DNA of 11,410 bases, taken from positions 1 to 11,410 of the forward strand of contig DLXG01000237.1 in the NCBI GenBank assembly GCA_003448875.1, written 5' to 3'. This DNA comes from Anaerolineaceae bacterium (GTDB taxonomy: Bacteria > Chloroflexota > Anaerolineae > Anaerolineales > Anaerolineaceae). Positions within the stretch are counted from its first letter, which is position 1. The number at the start of each line of letters is the position of its first letter. Of this stretch, positions 6,967 through 11,410 are shown in pieces. The position numbers and the translations under genes are program-made. The notes under the pieces are model-generated. The model was not told the origin of the DNA, did no database searches, and saw nothing but the letters and a program-made list of their open reading frames with translations.

Positions 6967-7703
6967 AGACTTTTTCGGGCGTGTTCCTGCTTGGGACGGT
7001 TCGCTTTGAGCGAACCGTTTTCGTTATTCTGGCTTTGCTGCCCCTTGCGTTTTTGCAGATATGCCCGCAAACCCACCGGCCGTTCAGTTCCATTCCGCAG
7101 CCGTTCGATATTGGGGCGTAACGACCACATCACCGCAGCCAGTGCACCCACCCCAAAAGCGACGTATTCCCATGGCGAAAGCCCTTGCAATGCCCGCACC
7201 AGAAAGATGATCGTCGCAAAGAAGGCAATGCTCATGGTTGTCACCGAAGCATAGCCAATCCCAACATATACCAGTAATCCCAAGGGGAAGATGATCAACG
7301 CAGCCGGAGGGAAAAGCGCAAGGGTGGCCCCAAACGCCGGCGCTCCGCCTGCCCCGCCGCGTAAACGGATGCCGCCCCTGGCGCGTGATTCGATCAAAAA
7401 GACGGAATAATTGTGCCCGAGAATCGCCAGTAACCCGGCCGCGGCCCGCACCCATACCTGCTCAGGGAACACAAAAGCCGCCAGCCAGACTGCAGCCGAT
7501 CCCTTAAGAATATCAAAAATCGCCGTAAATAAGCCGGCCAGAAAGCCGGCCGCCCGCATGGCATTGGTGCCGCCCGTTCGGCCGCTTTCAATCTGACGCA
7601 GGTCTTTACCGCGTGCAATCCAGACAATCACCAGTCCAAACGGCACCGAACCGATGATGTAAGCCCCCAACAACACTAAAACGATTGTCAACCATCCTTC
7701 CAT
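6963..7703 (-). CDS. plsY: PlsY-like glycerol-3-phosphate acyltransferase (divergent)
   Basis: This 246-residue integral membrane protein matches the PlsY family, which transfers an acyl group from acyl-phosphate to glycerol-3-phosphate in the first step of phospholipid synthesis. Family marks are GSVPFG (18-23), the SGRTGGTNAMR motif (40-50), GHNYSVF (96-102), a Gly-rich loop (110-121) and RPNIERLRNGTE (196-207). Several canonical residues differ: the usual SGNxGxTN reads SGRTGGTN, the usual GGKGVAT loop reads GGAGGAP after an insertion containing RARGG, and the His normally just before the NIxRL segment is absent. A hydrophilic tail of about 34 residues follows the conserved end. ATG 7703 is chosen because GGAGG stands seven bases upstream; the frame also continues upstream to a TTG at 7733. 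It is the last gene of the minus-strand operon. Confidence 0.75.
   Translation of the reverse strand: MEGWLTIVLVLLGAYIIGSVPFGLVIVWIARGKDLRQIESGRTGGTNAMRAAGFLAGLFTAIFDILKGSAAVWLAAFVFPEQVWVRAAAGLLAILGHNYSVFLIESRARGGIRLRGGAGGAPAFGATLALFPPAALIIFPLGLLVYVGIGYASVTTMSIAFFATIIFLVRALQGLSPWEYVAFGVGALAAVMWSLRPNIERLRNGTERPVGLRAYLQKRKGQQSQNNENGSLKANRPKQEHARKSL
6996..7021 (+). terminator. Intrinsic terminator of the MBL-fold gene
   Basis: ACGGTTCGCT (6996-7005), a TTG loop and AGCGAACCGT (7009-7018) form a perfect 10-bp stem, followed by TTTTCGTT on the plus strand. The minus-strand side lacks a T-run, so the hairpin acts in the plus direction. It lies inside the 3' coding end of the convergent plsY, covering about codons 229-236. 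Confidence 0.8.
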
Positions 7704-7710
7704 TGCTCTT

Positions 7711-7715
7711 CCTCC
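7711..7715 (-). promoter_or_regulatory. Shine-Dalgarno site fixing the plsY start
   Basis: GGAGG on the minus strand is seven bases before ATG 7703. It lies inside the upstream in-frame extension to TTG 7733, so it argues for the shorter protein. Confidence 0.8.
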
Positions 7716-7745
7716 AGCGTTTATAACCCGCAACCTTCGATCAGG

Positions 7746-8165
7746 TTACGATTCCAGTACGATTAAGGGAATTTCTCGATAGTCAGATCCCTCGATTATA
7801 AATCCTTTAACATCCCAGTGGTTTTCATATACCGGTGACCAGATTAACATCGCCGTACCGGGGTAAGCAAACTCTTGAATATCCGTTTCCGAGGGCTGTA
7901 AAGGACCCAATGGATGAGAGTGAAATGTGGCAATCATCTCCATTTGAATTTCTTCCAGCCACTCAAACGCTTTCAACATTTCAACTGGTTCCATGTAATA
8001 ACGAACAGGACTGTGAGCCTGATTGGTAATCGGGATAACCACATTAACTTGATTTTCCCTGCCGCCCAGCATCCCACAGGCTTCTTCCGGCAGGTTTTGA
8101 AAAATGTGGTCTTGCATCTCTTGCAGATGCCGTCTCAACAATTTCAGGCTTTCCAACTTATACAC
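7746..8165 (-). CDS. JAMM/MPN+ (M67 family) metallopeptidase
   Basis: This 139-residue protein is a single JAMM (Mov34/MPN/PAD-1) domain with an intact zinc site: Glu28 in EEACG, His82 and His84 in FHSHP, Ser92 and Asp95 in PSETD. Archaeal and eukaryotic relatives remove ubiquitin-like proteins, and the actinobacterial relative Mec releases cysteine from a ThiS-like carrier, so cleavage of an isopeptide- or peptide-linked carrier is plausible. No ThiS/MoaD-like gene is present in the window, so the substrate is unknown. The start is taken as GTG 8165, overlapping the upstream gene by eight bases; an in-frame TTG at 8156 is possible. Translation is probably coupled. No signal peptide or membrane helix is seen, so it is cytoplasmic. 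A 42-base gap leads to plsY. Confidence 0.88.
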   Translation of the reverse strand: MYKLESLKLLRRHLQEMQDHIFQNLPEEACGMLGGRENQVNVVIPITNQAHSPVRYYMEPVEMLKAFEWLEEIQMEMIATFHSHPLGPLQPSETDIQEFAYPGTAMLIWSPVYENHWDVKGFIIEGSDYREIPLIVLES

Positions 8166-8973
8166 TCACCAGCAAAGACACCCCAACCAGTAAAACCGCC
8201 ATGACCAGAGGCTCCACCCAAACAAAACGCAAGCCGCGGCCCTCTTCCAGACCGGCTGCCAGACTGGTAAGGCCATAGGCAACTGCCAGTAACAGTAAAC
8301 CAAAGCGCAAGGATGTGAGGGGTAAATAATGCAGCCCAACCGCCAGCTGGCTGACCACCAGCGTAATACCGGCCGCCCAGGCAGGATACCACTTTCCGCC
8401 ACTGCGCAGGTAAAGCGAGCGCAGGCTGATTAAGAAAAGGGTAGGCGCAAGAGTCAGAATCAGCGTGTACAGCCGCAAACCGGCGGCATGGACGCTGACC
8501 GCCAGCACCAGATACAGCGCAAAAGAGACGGCCGTTAAGCCGATCGAAGCCGGCGCATGGCGGATGTCCTGCACGTCTACTACAATATACTCGGCCAGCA
8601 CGACCAACAAGAAAAGCACACCCCCCAGCATAAAAACCACCCACCACTCCACCCCCACCTGCAAGGTGGTAAGCGGCACACCGATCGCCCATGCCGTCAA
8701 TGCCGGCAGCAGCCAGTGCGGCAGGCGCACCTTGCCTTCCAGATGAGGATGGGTTTGAATCAACCAGTCGGTTCCGGCTGCGGCGATGAGGGAAACCAGC
8801 ACGGCCACAATGGTAGAAAAGTTCAGGCGTATCTCGAATAAAAATCCCGGCAGTTGCAAACTGAGCAGGCGTTCAGGCAGGGATACAAAAGGGGTCAGTG
8901 CATAACCAAGCAGAATGACCGCCGCAACCACGCTCAGCCGGTCAGCATCAGGCAGGTGACGGTGGGATTGCAT
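8158..8973 (-). CDS. Polytopic membrane protein of unknown family
   Basis: This 271-residue protein is almost entirely hydrophobic. I count about nine possible transmembrane helices, at roughly 13-31, 51-67, 88-105, 110-132, 145-164, 169-186, 198-216, 222-241 and 250-270. Short polar loops include IQTHPHLEGKVRLPHW (72-87) and VDVQDIRHAP (132-141). I do not recognise a family and see no transporter or enzyme motif. The ATG at 8973 is only six bases downstream of a TAAAAT box and has no Shine-Dalgarno site, so the mRNA may be leaderless. It is the first gene of the minus-strand operon with the JAMM peptidase and the PlsY-like protein. Its stop (8158-8160) lies inside the peptidase gene. Confidence 0.8.
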   Translation of the reverse strand: MQSHRHLPDADRLSVVAAVILLGYALTPFVSLPERLLSLQLPGFLFEIRLNFSTIVAVLVSLIAAAGTDWLIQTHPHLEGKVRLPHWLLPALTAWAIGVPLTTLQVGVEWWVVFMLGGVLFLLVVLAEYIVVDVQDIRHAPASIGLTAVSFALYLVLAVSVHAAGLRLYTLILTLAPTLFLISLRSLYLRSGGKWYPAWAAGITLVVSQLAVGLHYLPLTSLRFGLLLLAVAYGLTSLAAGLEEGRGLRFVWVEPLVMAVLLVGVSLLVSV

Positions 8974-8979
8974 AATTCG

Positions 8980-9009
8980 ATTTTACCGCTGACGGGCAAT
9001 CCCTGCCAG
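8980..9009 (-). promoter_or_regulatory. Promoter of the minus-strand operon (membrane protein, JAMM, plsY)
   Basis: TAAAAT (minus strand 8985-8980) ends six bases before the ATG at 8973. CTGGCA (9009-9004) is a four-of-six match to the -35 consensus at 18-base spacing. The predicted mRNA start coincides with the start codon. Confidence 0.55.
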
Positions 9010-9030
9010 AGAGGATGAGTATGGTAAAAT
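9003..9030 (+). promoter_or_regulatory. Promoter of the 332-residue membrane-protein gene
   Basis: TGGTAAAAT (9022-9030) is an extended -10 element whose last base is nine bases before the A of ATG 9040. CTGCCA (9003-9008) at 16-base spacing matches four of six -35 positions. The leader would be two or three bases at most. The -35 overlaps that of the divergent promoter in the palindrome CTGCCAG. Confidence 0.55.
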
Positions 9031-9039
9031 AAAACCTGT

Positions 9040-10038
9040 ATGGCATCTGAAACTGAAATGAACCTGATCAGCCCGCCTCGCCTGATTCCCTCACTCAGCG
9101 CGGGCTTTAATACCGTTGCCGGTAAAATCTACCTGATTCTGCTGCCGGTCATGCTGGATGTTTTCTTGTGGCTCGGCCCCCAGTTTCGGATTGACCGGTT
9201 GTTCACCCCACTGTTGACCGAATATGCCAACACCATCAATCGGATTGCATCGGCAGAGATGGCCCGGCAAATCAATGACCTGATTGGTCTTTGGATTGAA
9301 AGTCTGAAAACCTACAATCTTGCCAGTGCATTGCAGACTTTTCCAATCGGCTTGCCGAGCTTAATGGCCAACCGTACCGGCGACTTAACCCCCATTGGTA
9401 ACCCCGCAGTCCTGGAAATCAATTCCTTCTCTGCTGCCTTTGGTTGGTGGCTGCTCTTCCTCGTCGTCGGTTTTTTGATGGGCTGTCTTTTCCTCAACAC
9501 CCTGGCACGTTCCTCCGCTGAAACACCCACCAAATTCGAGCTCAAAGCCTTCCTGCTGCAATCTGGTTTGTGTGCAATTTTTATTCTGACTTTGATTGCA
9601 GCCGTGATTCTGGTCAGCCTGCCTGCCTCGGCCATCATTTCCCTTCTGGCAATGATTAATGCCAGTTTAGGCAGCATCGCTTTGCTGGCAGTGCTTATGC
9701 TGATGGTCTGGCTCTTCATTCCATTGATTTTCACCCCGCACAGTATCTTCCTTGGTCAACGCAACTTGCTGGTTTCTGCCCTGACCAGCATCCGGTTGGT
9801 ACGCAATCACCTGACGGGCAGCAGTCTTTTTCTGGTTGCTGCAATTTTGATTGCTCAGGGCATGGATATTTTATGGAAAATTCCACCCACCAGTTCGTGG
9901 CTGACGCTGGTTGGAATTTTGGGTCATGCGTTCATTTACACCAGTCTGCTGGCTGCCAGTTTTATTTACTTTCGCAGCGGTCTGCGCTGGCTGATGGAAA
10001 TAATTAAACAGCAAAGTGCAAGAATGGTGCAGGCATAA
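9040..10038 (+). CDS. Polytopic membrane protein of unknown family, upstream of gyrB
   Basis: This 332-residue protein has a first hydrophobic helix at about 28-47, a long, mostly polar, probably helical segment (50-130), then hydrophobic helices at about 134-155, 171-195, 198-232 (possibly two), 262-276 and 286-311, and a polar basic tail. The second half (FTPHSIFLGQRNLLVSALTS, then SIRLVRN, then a membrane pair) resembles the general build of YciC-like or GDPD-type membrane domains, but this is an impression, not an assignment. No catalytic motif is visible. ATG 9040 is used because the promoter is immediately upstream; an alternative ATG at 9058 also lacks a Shine-Dalgarno site. gyrB follows 69 bases after the stop. 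Confidence 0.8.
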   Translation: MASETEMNLISPPRLIPSLSAGFNTVAGKIYLILLPVMLDVFLWLGPQFRIDRLFTPLLTEYANTINRIASAEMARQINDLIGLWIESLKTYNLASALQTFPIGLPSLMANRTGDLTPIGNPAVLEINSFSAAFGWWLLFLVVGFLMGCLFLNTLARSSAETPTKFELKAFLLQSGLCAIFILTLIAAVILVSLPASAIISLLAMINASLGSIALLAVLMLMVWLFIPLIFTPHSIFLGQRNLLVSALTSIRLVRNHLTGSSLFLVAAILIAQGMDILWKIPPTSSWLTLVGILGHAFIYTSLLAASFIYFRSGLRWLMEIIKQQSARMVQA

Positions 10039-10048
10039 ATACTCAAAT

Positions 10049-10076
10049 CCCTCCCTTATCTATTTCAGGGGGAGGG
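10049..10076 (+). terminator. Hairpin between the membrane gene and gyrB
   Basis: CCCTCCC (10049-10055) and GGGAGGG (10070-10076) form a 7-bp GC-rich stem with a 14-base loop, 11 bases after the upstream stop codon. Only TT follows directly, and a run of six T lies 13 bases further on, just before the gyrB ribosome binding site. It could be a leaky terminator or a structured gyrB leader. Confidence 0.5.
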
Positions 10077-10107
10077 TTAAGGCGTTAAGTTTTTTGGAGG
10101 ATTATCT

Positions 10108-11410
10108 GTGGCTCAATCAATAGACCTTTCATCTTACGGTGCAAAAGATATTCAGGTATTGGAGGGTTTGGAAGCCGTCCGCCGTCGTCCGGGTATGTAC
10201 GTGGGCGGTACTGACCTGAAAGCCCTTCATCATCTGGTTTATGAAGTCGTAGACAACTCGATTGACGAAGCCCTGGCCGGTTTCTGTGATCGGATTATCG
10301 TAACCATCCATCCGGATAGTTCCGTAACGGTGGAAGATAACGGGCGGGGTATTCCGGTGGATATTCACCCTGAAAAGAAAAAGTCCGCCCTCGAAGTGGT
10401 CATGACCACCCTGCACGCGGGTGGTAAATTCAGCCATTCCAGTTATAAAGTTTCCGGTGGTTTGCACGGCGTCGGCGTTTCGGCGGTCAATGCCCTTTCG
10501 GAATGGTGCGAAGTGGTTGTCTACCGCGATGGTCAACGCTACTTCCAACGCTACGAACGCGGTATCCCGCAGGAAGCCGTCAAAGTGATTGGCAAATGCG
10601 AACCGAACCGAACCGGCACAATCACCACCTTCAAATTCGACCGTGAAATTTTCAAAGACGATGTGGACTACAAGTTTGAAACGCTCAGCCAGCGTTTCCG
10701 CGAGATGGCTTTCGTCACCCGCAAGGTTTTGATTCGGCTGGTGGATGAGCGCAGCAACCGCGAAACGACCTTCTTTTTTGAAGGCGGCATCATCTCATTC
10801 GTGCGCTACCTCAACCGCAACCGCACCACCCTGCATCCGGTCTTTTTCGTAGAAAAAGAAGTGGACAATATCGGCATTGAAGTCGCCGTTCAATACACCG
10901 ACGCTTACGCCGAATCGGTTTATTCGTTTGCCAACACCATCAACACCATTGACGGCGGCACGCACATGACCGGCCTGCGCACAGCCATCACGCGTGTGCT
11001 CAACGATTATGCCCGCCGCAACAGCCTGCTGAAAGACGCCGATCCCAACTTCACCGGCGATGACACCCGCGAGGGCATGACCGCCATTGTCAGCGTCAAG
11101 CACCCCGACCCCCAGTTCGAAAGTCAGACCAAGGTCAAATTGATGAACCCGGAAGTGCAGACCTACGTGCAGCAGGTAGTTGGCGAAGCATTTTATGCCT
11201 TTCTGGAGGAAAACCCCTCGGCGGCCCGTGCTATTGTTCAAAAATGCCTGACTTCCGCTCGCGCCAGGGATGCCGCCCGCAAAGCACGGGATCTGGTCAT
11301 CCGAAAATCTGCTCTGGAAAGCCTGACCCTGCCCGGCAAACTGGCGGACTGCTCCGAACGCGACCCCAACAAAACCGAACTCTACATCGTCGAGGGTGAA
11401 AGCGCGGGCG
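10108..11410 (+). CDS. gyrB: DNA gyrase subunit B, N-terminal two thirds (runs off right edge)
   Basis: The frame is open from GTG 10108 to the end of the window, 434 codons with no stop; full GyrB is usually about 640 residues or more. GGAGG at 10096-10100 is seven bases before the start. The GHKL ATPase domain is intact: [11 protein letters not shown] with general base Glu46 and Asn50, [10 protein letters not shown] with Asp77, LHAGGKF (102-108), SGGLHGVG (116-123), Arg140 at the usual coumarin-contact position, and QTKVKL with Gln340 and Lys342 in the transducer domain. The TOPRIM domain begins at the right edge, with [11 protein letters not shown]: catalytic Glu429 is present, but the third position is Glu431 where EGDSAGG normally has Asp. 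ParE is the main alternative; the DNA-gyrase assignment is preferred on general similarity but cannot be proved from the N-terminus. Confidence 0.9.
   Translation, partial: MAQSIDLSSYGAKDIQVLEGLEAVRRRPGMYVGGTDLKALHHLVYEVVDNSIDEALAGFCDRIIVTIHPDSSVTVEDNGRGIPVDIHPEKKKSALEVVMTTLHAGGKFSHSSYKVSGGLHGVGVSAVNALSEWCEVVVYRDGQRYFQRYERGIPQEAVKVIGKCEPNRTGTITTFKFDREIFKDDVDYKFETLSQRFREMAFVTRKVLIRLVDERSNRETTFFFEGGIISFVRYLNRNRTTLHPVFFVEKEVDNIGIEVAVQYTDAYAESVYSFANTINTIDGGTHMTGLRTAITRVLNDYARRNSLLKDADPNFTGDDTREGMTAIVSVKHPDPQFESQTKVKLMNPEVQTYVQQVVGEAFYAFLEENPSAARAIVQKCLTSARARDAARKARDLVIRKSALESLTLPGKLADCSERDPNKTELYIVEGESAG

Noticed and set aside
7716..7750. Small hairpin AACCT/AGGTT between the JAMM gene and plsY
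   Set aside because: Only five base pairs with no T-run; unlikely to terminate or regulate.
10129..11241. Minus-strand open frames within gyrB
   Set aside because: The plus strand encodes clear GyrB motifs throughout, so these frames are shadows.

Overview
The window reads as chromosomal DNA of a Chloroflexota bacterium, most likely class Anaerolineae. This rests on long Thr/Pro-rich stalks in exported proteins, a large surface protein with a beta-helix and a fibronectin-like module, and a divergent PlsY-type acyltransferase. It is a judgement from style, not from a marker-gene comparison. No transposase, integrase, CRISPR array, tRNA or rRNA was seen. Coding density is high, and the longest stretch without a gene is about 155 bases.

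Layout from left to right. (1) The 5' end of a minus-strand membrane protein of the LPG-synthase/flippase type, cut by the window edge. (2) A divergent plus-strand operon for a complete polar amino-acid ABC importer: lipoprotein binding protein, permease, ATPase, with a strong hairpin between the first two genes. (3) A 988-residue secreted protein with its own promoter: signal peptide, Cys-containing beta-rich part, beta-helix-like part, fibronectin-like module, Thr/Pro stalk, C-terminal membrane anchor. (4) A single-gene unit for an MBL-fold metallohydrolase with a near-consensus sigma-70 promoter and a hairpin terminator. (5) A convergent minus-strand operon, read right to left: a polytopic membrane protein of unknown family, a JAMM (M67) metallopeptidase and a PlsY-like acyltransferase. 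(6) A divergent plus-strand polytopic membrane protein of unknown family, followed by the first two thirds of gyrB, which runs off the right edge.

The importer genes clearly work together: the lipoprotein captures an amino acid outside the membrane, the permease moves it and the ATPase powers transport. The minus-strand trio is tightly packed (an 8-base overlap, then a 42-base gap) and is probably one transcript, but I see no established pathway joining its members. gyrB follows the 332-residue membrane gene closely, without an obvious promoter of its own.

Most of the window is ordinary. The points most worth a second look are: three genes whose -10 box lies only 6-9 bases before the start codon and which lack a Shine-Dalgarno site, suggesting leaderless mRNAs; a back-to-back promoter pair that may share one palindromic -35 element; a PlsY homologue lacking several canonical active-site residues; a terminator embedded in the 3' coding end of the opposing plsY; a JAMM peptidase without a visible ubiquitin-like partner; and an Asp-to-Glu change in the GyrB TOPRIM motif. 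I found no convincing undescribed multi-gene system.
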